Source: CAZNEZ01 sp964572475
Lineage (GTDB): Bacteria > Bacillota > Clostridia > Lachnospirales > Lachnospiraceae
Assembly: GCA_964572475.1 (NCBI GenBank)
Contig: CAZNEZ010000038.1
Coordinates: forward strand, 1 to 24,482
Length of the DNA: 24,482 bases
Reading direction: 5' to 3'
The first letter of the stretch is position 1. Each line of letters opens with the position of its first letter. Shown in pieces: positions 1 to 8,134 of this stretch. A program made the position numbers and the translations under genes. Under the pieces are notes generated by a model. The model saw nothing but the letters and a program-made list of their open reading frames with translations. It was not told the DNA's origin and made no database searches.

Positions 1-739
1 CGTAACCAATCGCATTTCTTCCCAACTCAAGCGCCGCCTCAGCCGTCGTACCAGTTCCCATAAATGGATCTAAAACAGTGTCTCCATAAAAACTATAGAG
101 TTTTATAAGTCTATGTGGTAATTCTTTTGGAAATGGTGCAGGATGCCCCTCTGACTTTGCTTTGGCTGGCTGCATTTCCCAGAAAGAATTAATAGCCCAC
201 TCTGCCCACTCTTTTTGAGTTAACTTTGATTTTGCTTTTATTTCTTCGCTTACCTTATCTCTCTTCCCTTTTTTACAAAATACTATTATCCACTCATATG
301 GCATTGTAGAAAAAATATTTGTAGGATATGGATAACTTCCAAACGAACTAAATCTAACAATTTTTCGTTTATCCCATACATATAAGGCAAATGTAAACAT
401 CTCTCCTGTAGAATCCATAAATTTTTCAATATCTGAAATTACAGTGTGTGTCACTCTTCTTTTGAAAGGAGTTGCATTTCCTGACTCAAACAAAGGCATA
501 ATATTTATGCACAATTTCCCATCAGGTCCAAGCACTCGAATACATTCTTTCCATACATCATTAAGGTTTTCTATATAATCTGCATACGACTGATCCAGAC
601 CAATCTGGCCATCATTATCGTAATCCTTAAGTGCGCCATATGGTGGACTAGTTATAATAAGTTGTACACTTCCGTCAGCTACATCCTTCATATTTCTACT
701 ATCACCAATAAATATATCTGCTTTAGGTTTAAAATCCAT
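1..739 (-). CDS. DNA methyltransferase, beta-type motif order (partial, 3' end off window)
   Basis: This gene encodes an amino-DNA methyltransferase (N4-cytosine or N6-adenine) that transfers a methyl group from S-adenosylmethionine to DNA. I translated 246 residues from the ATG at 739 to the window edge. The catalytic motif TSPPYG is at residues 30-35 and the SAM-binding motif DPFMGTGTT at 224-232. That order (catalytic first, SAM site last) is the beta class, Pfam N6_N4_Mtase type. The GHPAPFPKELP segment at about 198-208 is typical just before the SAM site. Since the SAM motif has already been reached, only a short C-terminus should be missing. The start overlaps the last 11 bases of the upstream methyltransferase gene, which implies translational coupling. 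The target base and recognition sequence cannot be read from sequence alone. The family call is firm; membership of a restriction-modification system is inferred. Confidence 0.9.
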   Translation of the reverse strand, partial: MDFKPKADIFIGDSRNMKDVADGSVQLIITSPPYGALKDYDNDGQIGLDQSYADYIENLNDVWKECIRVLGPDGKLCINIMPLFESGNATPFKRRVTHTVISDIEKFMDSTGEMFTFALYVWDKRKIVRFSSFGSYPYPTNIFSTMPYEWIIVFCKKGKRDKVSEEIKAKSKLTQKEWAEWAINSFWEMQPAKAKSEGHPAPFPKELPHRLIKLYSFYGDTVLDPFMGTGTTAEAALELGRNAIGY

Positions 740-1817
740 GTTTTATTATCTCTCCTTTATATTTATCCCAAACAATAATTTGTTCTTTTCTATCAGTATT
801 ATTTAAAACATCAAACACCTGGCTTGAACTTCCGCTATAACTACGTTCTTCAATATACGAGGCTTCTTTAATTGCATTAAAAAATTCTCCACCGTTTATA
901 ACTCCACCTTTAACTTTTTTGTCTCCAACAACAAAAATAATAAGCGCGTTTTCTGTTGTAACTATGTCTAATTGTTCTAATACCAGCCTCATATCTTCCC
1001 GGTAAGAATCTACATACTGTATTAACTGTTTTTTTATTTCTATCCTATCAGTCTCAAAAATATCATATATCAGCTTTCCATAGTATGCAGTATAATCCAA
1101 ACCATCGAAATAAGGAGGGCTTGTAAAAACATAGTCAATACTGTGCGGTTTAATATATTGTGATAATTCTCTACTATCTCCACGAATAATGGTTGCATCT
1201 GGAACAGACACATCATTAAAATGTTTTGAATGCTTCTTAGTTTTAGATTCCATTTTTTCAAAAAAATTAATATATCTTTTAGGCTCAATATTTTTTCCTA
1301 CAGTACTTGAAGTCCAAACATAATTGTTACACCCCCTTGCGGTAAGTGCGATTGCGCCATAAAAAATACCCTTTAAGAAATCATTCATCTCATCAAAATA
1401 TTTTTTCATACACATTATTTCATTTGCTGACTGTTCATGAAATGATTTAGCCGGTCCTTCGGGCATTGATTCAAAATCTTCATTTTCCAAATCTTTCTTT
1501 GCCAATTCTATATAATATTGACATTCCTGTAAACTGCTTGTAGCTTCTTTATGAACTTTTGCTCTTGCAAGTGTAACAGCAAGTGGATTATTATCCACGC
1601 CAAAAGCTGTTAGTCCATGTCGTTGTCCTTCATAGACAATTGTTCCAGAGCCACAAAATGGATCTAAAATTGTTCCTTGTTCAGGTAGCTGCTTAATAAT
1701 ATTTGCTGCATCTATTGCAGAAATTTTTCCTCTATATGGATATATTCCATGCATTGAATTCGGATTATTTACACTTTTTATTTTCTCAAAGAGAATTTCC
1801 GGATTTCTACTTTGCAT
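729..1817 (-). CDS. DNA methyltransferase with SAM motif first, SPPY motif second
   Basis: A 362-residue DNA methyltransferase. The SAM-binding motif DPFCGSGT lies at residues 52-59 and the catalytic TSPPYF at 232-237. This order is opposite to that of the next gene, so the two are not simple duplicates. About 170 residues separate the motifs and may hold the target-recognition part. The frame is open upstream to a GTG at 1829, but AAAGGTGG sits about eight bases before the ATG at 1815-1817, so I start there. The start overlaps the end of the AbrB-like gene and the stop overlaps the start of the following methyltransferase. The three genes therefore form one overlapping operon. Modification of N6-adenine or N4-cytosine is family knowledge; the target sequence is unknown. 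No nuclease domain is seen in this protein. Confidence 0.88.
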   Translation of the reverse strand: MQSRNPEILFEKIKSVNNPNSMHGIYPYRGKISAIDAANIIKQLPEQGTILDPFCGSGTIVYEGQRHGLTAFGVDNNPLAVTLARAKVHKEATSSLQECQYYIELAKKDLENEDFESMPEGPAKSFHEQSANEIMCMKKYFDEMNDFLKGIFYGAIALTARGCNNYVWTSSTVGKNIEPKRYINFFEKMESKTKKHSKHFNDVSVPDATIIRGDSRELSQYIKPHSIDYVFTSPPYFDGLDYTAYYGKLIYDIFETDRIEIKKQLIQYVDSYREDMRLVLEQLDIVTTENALIIFVVGDKKVKGGVINGGEFFNAIKEASYIEERSYSGSSSQVFDVLNNTDRKEQIIVWDKYKGEIIKHGF

Positions 1818-2001
1818 CAGTATTACCACCTTTTTTATTTTTAGAAATTCTTAATATAATTTCTTCACTTTCAATATTCATATAAATATCAAATTGTGTT
1901 TCACCTTTTACAACATTAAGATTGTTAATTATTTGCTTAGGCAAACGTATTCTCATATCCTGCTGAAGAACATATGTATCTAATAAAACTTCTTTTTCCA
2001 T
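1807..2001 (-). CDS. AbrB/MazE-like small DNA-binding protein
   Basis: A 64-residue protein resembling the SpoVT/AbrB swapped-hairpin DNA-binding domain. The segment MRIRLPKQIINNLNVVKGE (residues about 16-34) has the usual pattern of a beta strand, a Pro-Lys turn, a short helix and a Lys-Gly-Glu/Asp turn. A basic tail follows. Such proteins act as transcription factors or as antitoxins that repress their own operon. An AGGAGG site lies ten bases upstream of the ATG, and a promoter sits at 2033-2061. The gene ends inside the start region of the first methyltransferase, so it is probably the control gene of this operon. I see no toxin gene beside it. The fold call is likely, while its role as regulator of the methyltransferases is inference. 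Confidence 0.72.
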   Translation of the reverse strand: MEKEVLLDTYVLQQDMRIRLPKQIINNLNVVKGETQFDIYMNIESEEIILRISKNKKGGNTDAK

Positions 2002-2032
2002 TCTTTAGAAAACCTCCTAACTTACTAAAAAG

Positions 2033-2061
2033 AGTATATCATATTCGCAGTCTATTTTCAA
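2033..2061 (-). promoter_or_regulatory. Promoter of the AbrB-methyltransferase operon
   Basis: On the minus strand TTGAAA (2061-2056) and TATACT (2038-2033) are separated by exactly 17 bases and stand about 32 bases before the AbrB-like ATG, with AGGAGG between. This fits a housekeeping sigma promoter. The pentamer AGTCT (plus strand) occurs at 2049 inside the spacer and at 2082 and 2093 just upstream. Confidence 0.65.
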
Positions 2062-2097
2062 TCCGCATTTAATCCATTTTTAGTCTGATTATAGTCT
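2049..2097. repeat. Three phased AGTCT repeats at the operon promoter
   Basis: AGTCT occurs at 2049-2053, 2082-2086 and 2093-2097. The offsets are 33 and 11 bases, both multiples of 11, so the copies face the same side of the helix. One copy lies within the promoter spacer and two lie upstream of the -35. This is a plausible operator array for the AbrB-like protein, although the motif is short. Confidence 0.4.
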
Positions 2098-2219
2098 AAT
2101 GGTATTATTACAACTTCTCATATATTCGATATATTCATAATACTGCCTTTGCTGTACAAAAATAGAATGCCACCATTTATGATAGCTTTATGATTATAAA
2201 ATAACATTTACATACATGA

Positions 2220-2302
2220 GGGGGTAAACCATTCGCGGTCTATCACGCTAACCATACTATTCCGGCGCACGTGCTCTAGTCACACACGAATAATTTACCC
2301 CC
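2220..2302 (-). other. GC-rich long-stem element, possible structured RNA
   Basis: In an AT-rich gap, GGGGGTAAACCATTCG (2220-2235) is repeated in inverted form at 2287-2302. Read as minus-strand RNA the arms pair over all 16 positions, with two U-G wobbles. Read as plus-strand RNA the same two positions are C-A mismatches, so the minus strand is the better folding strand. The 51-base interior is unusually GC-rich and contains CACG/CGTG and CC/GG complements that could branch. I see no start codon with a ribosome site in it, no flanking target duplication and no match to a riboswitch class I know. The gap 2002-2392 otherwise holds only the operon promoter. Confidence 0.5.
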
Positions 2303-2392
2303 CTATTAATTTTCAGGCTCTATATACATATTTTCCTGCTAAAAACACAGGTACATATTTCTCATATAATGCCGCAAACCCGCGCAAACAGG

Positions 2393-3772
2393 CTATTTAC
2401 GTGATAACAAGCAAACCGTCTCAACGTGCCCCGTCTCTGGAAACATGTCCACACATGCTACCTTTTCAACCTTGTACCCGCGTTCCTGCAACATTATAAG
2501 GTCTCGTGCAAGGCTAGTTGGTTTGCATGAAATATATACAATTCTATCAACATTATAATCTATAATCTTAGATAATGCCTTAGGATTGATACCATCTCTC
2601 GGCGGGTCAAGTACAATAAGGTCTGGCTTATCTGTTATTGAGTCAATAACTTTTAAAACATCACCAGCTATGAACTCACAATTTTTAAGACCATTAAGCT
2701 TGGCATTTGTCTTCGCTGCCTCAACAGCCTCTTCAATAATTTCCACACCTACAACTTTAGCCGCAACAGGCGCAAGCATTTGTGCAATTGTACCTGTTCC
2801 ACTATATAAATCAAATACAACTTTATCCTTTGTTTCTCCAACATATTCACGGGCCTTTCTATACAGTACCTCTGCGCCAAGCGAATTCGTTTGAAAAAAT
2901 GAGAATGTCGAGATTTTGAATTTAAGGTCTAAAATTTCCTCATAAATGTAATCTGTTCCATAGAGAATTTCCATTCTGTCACTCTTTACTACATCTGCCA
3001 GATTATCATTGTATGTATGCATTATACCTTTTATATTTCCACTTAATTCTAACCCAAGTAACTTATCTTTTAATCTATCATAGCTTGCTCTTTCAATATC
3101 ACTTTCTTGAGTGCTGGTTAGTACATTTATAAGAATCTCACCAGTTCTAACTGCACGTCTAAGAAGAAGATGTCTTAAGTACCCAATATGAGTCATCTTA
3201 TGAAAGAACTTTGAATTAAGTTCTGTAAAATGTTCTAAAACAACCTTAATAATCTTATTGTAATCATCATCTACTATCTGACAGTCAGTTATAGTAACAA
3301 TATCATGAAAGCTGCCCTTTTTATGCATTCCAAGTGCAAGAGGTCCATCCTTGTATTCATCACCAAACGAAAACTCCATCTTATTTCTATAATTCCATTC
3401 AACAGGACTGCCTGTAATTCCTTCATATTCATAATCAGAACATACTTCATCAATAATATTCTTAACCTGTTCTGATTTAATTTTAAGCTGATTATCGTAA
3501 CTCATAGTTTGATAAGTACAGCCCCCACAAACTCCGAAATGTTGGCATCTAGGTTTTACATTTTCAAGCTCTGATGGCACAATAACCTCTTCTAACCTTC
3601 CTTCGCATTTACCCGGCCTCTTCTTATTAAGAATAAATCTAACTTTCTGTCCCGGAATAGTACCCTTTACCAATATCTTATATATTTCTCCATCTTCATT
3701 ATAATTAATATATCCCTTCTGAGGAAAATCAAGTCTTTCTATAATACCTTCGTAAATCTGTCCTTTTTTCAT
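2393..3772 (-). CDS. rlmD: 23S rRNA (uracil-5-)-methyltransferase, RlmD/RumA family
   Basis: This enzyme methylates C5 of a uridine in 23S rRNA using S-adenosylmethionine. The 459-residue protein has the full family layout. An N-terminal TRAM RNA-binding domain covers residues 1-60. A [4Fe-4S] cluster set is formed by Cys76, Cys82, Cys85 and Cys164. The SAM motif DLYSGTGT follows, then LDPPRDG and the catalytic YISCKP with nucleophile Cys416. The closing HVETV carries the general base Glu451. In Gram-positive bacteria one paralogue can serve two 23S positions (RlmCD), so the exact target is uncertain; tRNA m5U is a less likely alternative. GAAAGG precedes the ATG by about seven bases. The gene upstream on the same strand ends 125 bases earlier, and I could not identify a promoter in that gap. 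Confidence 0.9.
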   Translation of the reverse strand: MKKGQIYEGIIERLDFPQKGYINYNEDGEIYKILVKGTIPGQKVRFILNKKRPGKCEGRLEEVIVPSELENVKPRCQHFGVCGGCTYQTMSYDNQLKIKSEQVKNIIDEVCSDYEYEGITGSPVEWNYRNKMEFSFGDEYKDGPLALGMHKKGSFHDIVTITDCQIVDDDYNKIIKVVLEHFTELNSKFFHKMTHIGYLRHLLLRRAVRTGEILINVLTSTQESDIERASYDRLKDKLLGLELSGNIKGIMHTYNDNLADVVKSDRMEILYGTDYIYEEILDLKFKISTFSFFQTNSLGAEVLYRKAREYVGETKDKVVFDLYSGTGTIAQMLAPVAAKVVGVEIIEEAVEAAKTNAKLNGLKNCEFIAGDVLKVIDSITDKPDLIVLDPPRDGINPKALSKIIDYNVDRIVYISCKPTSLARDLIMLQERGYKVEKVACVDMFPETGHVETVCLLSRK

Positions 3773-3897
3773 TGTAAACCTTTCTTGTTAATCTATTATT
3801 CATTTCTATTTTACTTCTATTTTCACTTCCATTATCTGAATGCATTTCTTTTTTCATATATGTTTGCATTAGCTCGTATTCATTTGTATTTTTATAT

Positions 3898-4377
3898 CTA
3901 TCTATACTTCTTCTTAATATCCTCTAATTCATCTGATACGCTATCTGATTCTGATGTATGTGTTGAATTATTTTTCGACTTATGAGCAGAACTATTATGT
4001 CCTCTGTTAGAAGCAGGTCCAAACATAGCTACTTTTAGCACTAAAGCTGCTCCGCCAAATATAAGCACCAGCATTAATATATATTCAAATAAATTAGCTC
4101 CTATAAATATCAGCCTAGTTGATTCAATAATACTGACAATAATAATCAATGCACCGGCGGCTGTTACTATCTTGCCTACTATACTTCTTGGTATTACAAA
4201 CATTATAACAATTCCTATAATTAATGGTATTACTATCATTCCAGATGGAACACCATTTCCTAAAAGTCCCCAAAATGAGATTCTACCCATTCCCCATCCT
4301 GATGTTACTGTAACTCTATTGCAGAATAATAATAACCCAGCAATGCACATTACGATTCCACCTATGAACTCCAACAT
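3898..4377 (-). CDS. Unknown four-helix membrane protein with charged tail
   Basis: I do not recognise a named family. The 159-residue protein has about four hydrophobic segments (near residues 2-20, 45-65, 68-88 and 93-117). A hydrophilic tail rich in Ser, His, Asn and Asp/Glu follows, ending in DIKKKYR. The frame is open upstream to a TTG at 4428, but AAGGA lies six bases before the ATG at 4375-4377, making that the best start. A promoter with TATAAT is visible at 4441-4469. It lies between another small membrane protein gene and rlmD on the same strand, which gives no functional clue. It is probably a cytoplasmic membrane protein, role unknown. Confidence 0.7.
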   Translation of the reverse strand: MLEFIGGIVMCIAGLLLFCNRVTVTSGWGMGRISFWGLLGNGVPSGMIVIPLIIGIVIMFVIPRSIVGKIVTAAGALIIIVSIIESTRLIFIGANLFEYILMLVLIFGGAALVLKVAMFGPASNRGHNSSAHKSKNNSTHTSESDSVSDELEDIKKKYR

Positions 4378-4440
4378 TTCTTTTCCTTGTTTATCTTCCA
4401 TAATTACTATATTACCTAACCTTTCCAAATCAGATAATTA

Positions 4441-4469
4441 ATTATAATATATTCTTTCCATTTTGTATA
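4441..4469 (-). promoter_or_regulatory. Promoter of the four-helix membrane protein gene
   Basis: On the minus strand TATACA (4469-4464), a 17-base spacer and a perfect TATAAT (4446-4441) lie about 65 bases before the chosen start. The -35 matches four of six positions. Confidence 0.45.
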
Positions 4470-4503
4470 GAAAATACAGACCGTAATTTTCTATTATGAT
4501 TAA

Positions 4504-4537
4504 GTAAAAATAACTGCCTCATCGCTGAGACAGTTAT
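4504..4537 (-). terminator. Intrinsic terminator after the acidic-tail membrane protein
   Basis: On the minus strand ATAACTGTCTCA and TGAGGCAGTTAT form a 12-pair stem with one T-G wobble around a GCGA loop, followed by TTTTT. It begins 13 bases after the stop of the gene ending at 4551. Confidence 0.85.
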
Positions 4538-4550
4538 ACTTGTAATAATA

Positions 4551-4796
4551 TTAGTTATCTTCTTCGTTTTCAAAGAAATCTTCGTCAAAGTCATCTTCAA
4601 AATCATCTTCACATTCAGAACAGCATTTGGAATTAAGTAACTTATAAGCCGCAATTGCAATACCTGCAACTACTACAACACCTCCGATAATGGCTAATGC
4701 CCATACCCACTTGTTGCTTTTCTTCTCTTCTTCTTTTTGCTTATTAAGTAATTCACCTAATTTGGAAGCTGCAATTATCTCTTCTACTTTATTCAT
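4551..4796 (-). CDS. Small single-pass membrane protein with Cys and acidic tail
   Basis: An 81-residue protein of unknown function. A charged N-terminal helix (residues 1-28, KQKEEEKK near 19-26) precedes one transmembrane segment at about 30-50. Then come three Cys (58, 59, 62) and a tail in which nearly every residue from 63 on is Asp, Glu or Phe. The reading frame opens at a GTG at 4805, but AAAGGG stands about ten bases before the ATG at 4794-4796, so I prefer that. It has its own terminator. The acidic Cys-bearing tail could bind metal or a basic partner, which is only a suggestion. The upstream neighbour on the same strand is pcrA, 104 bases away. Confidence 0.7.
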   Translation of the reverse strand: MNKVEEIIAASKLGELLNKQKEEEKKSNKWVWALAIIGGVVVVAGIAIAAYKLLNSKCCSECEDDFEDDFDEDFFENEEDN

Positions 4797-4900
4797 ATCA
4801 AACACGCCCTTTCTTTATAATGCATTTTACCTTTGATAGTTAATAGTATACCACTTTATGTTGCATTTTACTATTAGATAATCAAAAAATATAATTAATT

Positions 4901-7126
4901 TTAAATTATTTTTTTTAACTTTGCAAATGATGCAAACATCTTTTTTATACCAAACTTTTCAAAATCAACGCTTACTTCAAAGTCTCTTCCACCTTCAGTA
5001 ATTTCTATGACTATTCCAACACCAAACTTAATATGTTTAACACTATCTCCAACGCCATAGTCTAATGAAGCTGGCTTAGTAACTGTAAATTGTTTAGGAT
5101 CAAATGCTTTCTTTGCAAAACTTTGTTTAGCATATACAGACTGAGTTGGCTTCATAATCGTATTATTATGTTCCGAACCTGAAGTAATTAATCGTCCAGA
5201 CCTTACATCTAAGAGTTTACTTGGAATCTCTTTAATAAATCGTGACATTTTATTATACTGTGTCTCACCTCTAATCATTCTGGATTTGGCACAGCTTATC
5301 GTTAGACTGTCTTTTGCTCTTGTAATTGCTACATAACATAAACGTCTTTCCTCTTCAAGTTCAGACGGATCATCTCCTTGAATGGTCATATAACTTGGAA
5401 ATAACCCATCTTCCATGCCACACAGAAATACTTTAGGGAATTCTAATCCCTTAGCGCTATGAATAGTCATAAGTACCACATAATTCGCATCATCTTCAAG
5501 TCCATCAATTTCTGCTACCAGAGCAACCTCTTCTAAGAATTCACCTAAAGAAGGTTCTTCGCTTTCGTCTTCATAGGCTGTAATCTTACTTATCAATTCA
5601 TCTATATTCTCAATTCTTGCTCTAGATTCATCCGTATCTTCAGCCTTAAGCTCAGCCAGATATCCTGTATCTTCAAGGATTTCATCCATAAGCTGACTTA
5701 ATGACACATATTCCAATTTAACTCTAAGTAAATGAATAAATTGCACAAATGAATTAACCTTTGTAGAGGCTCTTCCTACGCCTAATGCTTCTTCTGATAC
5801 ACAGCATGCTTCAAAGAAACTTATTCCCATGTTGTCAGCATAAGTTTGAATCTTATCTATAGTTGAAAGACCTATTCCTCGTTTTGGAATATTTATAATA
5901 CGTTTGACTGCTACATTATCCTTAGCATTATCTATTGTTTTAAGATAAGCAAGTAAATCTTTAATTTCTTTTCTCTGATAGAAGTTAACTCCACCTATAA
6001 TCTTGTACGGAATATTAGCTCTGATGAACTTTTCTTCCAGCACTCGAGACTGTGCATTTGTTCTATAAAGGCAGGCGCAATCACTATAATTATATGTTCC
6101 ATCTTCCACTCGCGAAGATATTTCAGCAGCTATCATTTCAGCTTCGTCATATGCTGTATCTACCTGAAGGAAATCAATTTTATCTCCCTCATCATTGTCT
6201 GTCCATAATGTCTTATCTTTTCTGCCGAAATTATGTTTAATAACATCATTGGCTGCATTCAGAATATTCTGTGTTGATCTATAATTCTGCTCAAGTTTTA
6301 TTACTTTAGCATTGCTAAATACTTTTTCAAAATTCAGAATATTTCCAATATTCGCACCTCTAAACTTATAGATAGACTGGTCATCATCACCTACAACGCA
6401 TAGATTACGATATTTCTTCGCAAGTAAACTTACAAATGTAAACTGAACCGTATTTGTATCCTGATACTCATCTATCATAATATATTTGAATCTTTCCTGA
6501 TATGAATCAAGTATATCTGCATTATTGCGCAGTAACTCTACTGCCTTAGTCAACAGATCATCAAAATCAAGTGCATTATTCTTCTTCAACTGGGCTTGAT
6601 ACTCTATATATGCTTTTCCAACTTTTTTCTTATTAAAATCACCTTCTGCATTAAGCATAAACTGTTCTGGAGAAATCAACTCATTTTTGGCAGACGAAAT
6701 AGCATTAAGGATTGTTTTTTCCTTAAGATTTTTAGTATCAATCTGAAGCTTCTTACATACTTCTTTCATTACAGTCTTCTGATCATCTGTATCATAGATT
6801 GTAAAATTAGTATCATATCCCAGCCTGTCTATGTATCTTCTAAGCATTCTGACACAGGTTGAATGAAATGTACTAACCCAAATGCTTTCTGAACCAAAGC
6901 CCACTATCTTATCAACTCTGTCTCTCATCTCACCAGCGGCCTTATTGGTAAATGTAATAGCCATAATATTCCATGGGTTAACACCTTTTTCTTCAATAAG
7001 ATATGCAATACGATGTGTTAAAACACGTGTCTTACCAGAACCAGCTCCTGCAAGTACCAGAAGCGGTCCTTCTGTATGATATACAGCTTGTTGCTGCATA
7101 TCATTTAATGTATCATAAATACTCAT
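4901..7126 (-). CDS. pcrA: ATP-dependent DNA helicase PcrA (UvrD/Rep, SF1)
   Basis: A 3'-5' superfamily 1A helicase for DNA repair and plasmid replication, and for clearing RNA polymerase and recombinase from DNA. All SF1 motifs are present in 741 residues: Walker A AGAGSGKT (26-33), AITFTNKAA, the DEYQD Walker B box, GDDDQSIYKFRGA, LEQNYRS, TIHSAKGLEFP and VAITRAK. The C-terminal part ends with VGDSVKHIKFGVG, the small Tudor-like domain that in PcrA contacts RNA polymerase. Length matches the family. It starts 18 bases after the stop of the SPFH/zinc-ribbon gene, with AGGAAAGG overlapping that stop, so it is probably the third gene of the pspA operon. No separate promoter is visible. Assignment is firm. 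Confidence 0.97.
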   Translation of the reverse strand: MSIYDTLNDMQQQAVYHTEGPLLVLAGAGSGKTRVLTHRIAYLIEEKGVNPWNIMAITFTNKAAGEMRDRVDKIVGFGSESIWVSTFHSTCVRMLRRYIDRLGYDTNFTIYDTDDQKTVMKEVCKKLQIDTKNLKEKTILNAISSAKNELISPEQFMLNAEGDFNKKKVGKAYIEYQAQLKKNNALDFDDLLTKAVELLRNNADILDSYQERFKYIMIDEYQDTNTVQFTFVSLLAKKYRNLCVVGDDDQSIYKFRGANIGNILNFEKVFSNAKVIKLEQNYRSTQNILNAANDVIKHNFGRKDKTLWTDNDEGDKIDFLQVDTAYDEAEMIAAEISSRVEDGTYNYSDCACLYRTNAQSRVLEEKFIRANIPYKIIGGVNFYQRKEIKDLLAYLKTIDNAKDNVAVKRIINIPKRGIGLSTIDKIQTYADNMGISFFEACCVSEEALGVGRASTKVNSFVQFIHLLRVKLEYVSLSQLMDEILEDTGYLAELKAEDTDESRARIENIDELISKITAYEDESEEPSLGEFLEEVALVAEIDGLEDDANYVVLMTIHSAKGLEFPKVFLCGMEDGLFPSYMTIQGDDPSELEEERRLCYVAITRAKDSLTISCAKSRMIRGETQYNKMSRFIKEIPSKLLDVRSGRLITSGSEHNNTIMKPTQSVYAKQSFAKKAFDPKQFTVTKPASLDYGVGDSVKHIKFGVGIVIEITEGGRDFEVSVDFEKFGIKKMFASFAKLKKII

Positions 7127-7144
7127 TAGAATTGTTTACCTTTC

Positions 7145-8113
7145 CTAGATAAGCTTATTACCGCAATTGCTACAGAAATTAGCTCCATTGGTTGGCGTTC
7201 CACAATTAGGACAGAACTTAGGTATAGTTCCATTACCAGTAGGCTGCTGCGTCTGTGGCTGTGTCTGGTTCATCTGGTTCATTTGATTAACCATTTGTTG
7301 TCCCATTACCATACCCATCTGCATGCCAGCCATATTGCTAGCCATTCCTGAGCCACCATTGCCGTTAGCCATTGAATCAACCATTCCCATAGTTGTATAT
7401 CTGTTTATGTCTCCAACCATACTCTGAGATGCTGCCTTTTTCTGCATTGCCTGAACTTCTTCAGGATATGAAAAGCTTGAAATTGAAAACCCTGTAACTC
7501 CAATTCCATCAAGGCACAAATCCATATCTAAGTCAGTCTTAATACCATTTGCAATCTCCTCAGCATTAATCTGAAGGTTAAACATGTCTTTGCCCTCTTT
7601 AGCAATCCATTTCATAAGAAGCTGATCAACTCTGGACATAACACGCTCTTTTACATCATCAACAACATATTGTTGTTTAATTCCTGCTATTTTTTCTATA
7701 AGAACAAGTCTATCAACGATTTTACAGTTAAATGTTCCAAATGCTCTAATTGGCATTCCCCCTGGAAGTCCTGGTGTAGGAAGATTAATAGCATTCTTTG
7801 TTCCCCACTTTACTGTAAACTCTTTAGTATTAATAAATAATACTTCCGCACGAATTCCACTGTTAAATCCAAACTTAAATCCTTTTAATGTTGATAAAAA
7901 AGGAATAATCTGAGACTCCATATCAAAACTGCCTTCATCCTCAAATATACCTTCAACCTTACCATTATACATAAAGATTGCATCCTGACCTGGTCTAATG
8001 ATTAAACGGCTTCCCTTTTTAATCTCATCATTACTCCACTTCCAGAATAGCACATCATCACGTGTCTCATTCCATTCTACGACATTTGCAAACTGTCCAG
8101 ATAAAATACCCAT
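7145..8113 (-). CDS. SPFH-domain protein with C-terminal zinc ribbon (YdjI-like)
   Basis: A 322-residue protein of the SPFH/band-7-like family often labelled virion core protein and related to B. subtilis YdjI. The N-terminal 200 or so residues have the SPFH-type beta/alpha pattern without a transmembrane helix. A Met/Gln/Asn-rich linker follows (about 240-295). The C-terminus is a zinc ribbon with Cys301, Cys304, Cys314 and Cys317 in two CPNCG/CSNCG knuckles. It lies 21 bases downstream of pspA and 18 upstream of pcrA. In B. subtilis ydjI is in the operon of a PspA homologue (ydjFGHI), where the products respond to envelope stress. This matches the layout here with the middle genes missing. 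A role in recruiting or anchoring PspA at the membrane is inference. Confidence 0.82.
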   Translation of the reverse strand: MGILSGQFANVVEWNETRDDVLFWKWSNDEIKKGSRLIIRPGQDAIFMYNGKVEGIFEDEGSFDMESQIIPFLSTLKGFKFGFNSGIRAEVLFINTKEFTVKWGTKNAINLPTPGLPGGMPIRAFGTFNCKIVDRLVLIEKIAGIKQQYVVDDVKERVMSRVDQLLMKWIAKEGKDMFNLQINAEEIANGIKTDLDMDLCLDGIGVTGFSISSFSYPEEVQAMQKKAASQSMVGDINRYTTMGMVDSMANGNGGSGMASNMAGMQMGMVMGQQMVNQMNQMNQTQPQTQQPTGNGTIPKFCPNCGTPTNGANFCSNCGNKLI

Positions 8114-8134
8114 TTTGAGCCTCCGAATTAAGAT

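Noticed and set aside
2220..2302. Integron attC site or insertion-sequence end
   Set aside because: The outer bases do not fit the attC core consensus, there is no integrase or transposase nearby, and no flanking direct duplication is visible.
2586..2894. 102-codon plus-strand frame opposite rlmD
   Set aside because: Antisense shadow of a firmly identified gene, with no ribosome site or family resemblance.
3773..3897. Short coding frame between rlmD and the upstream membrane protein gene
   Set aside because: An ATG frame exists but has no ribosome site and runs into rlmD out of frame.
4806..4900. pcrA terminator in the AT-rich gap
   Set aside because: Only weak A/T complementarities before a T-run; not enough to call.
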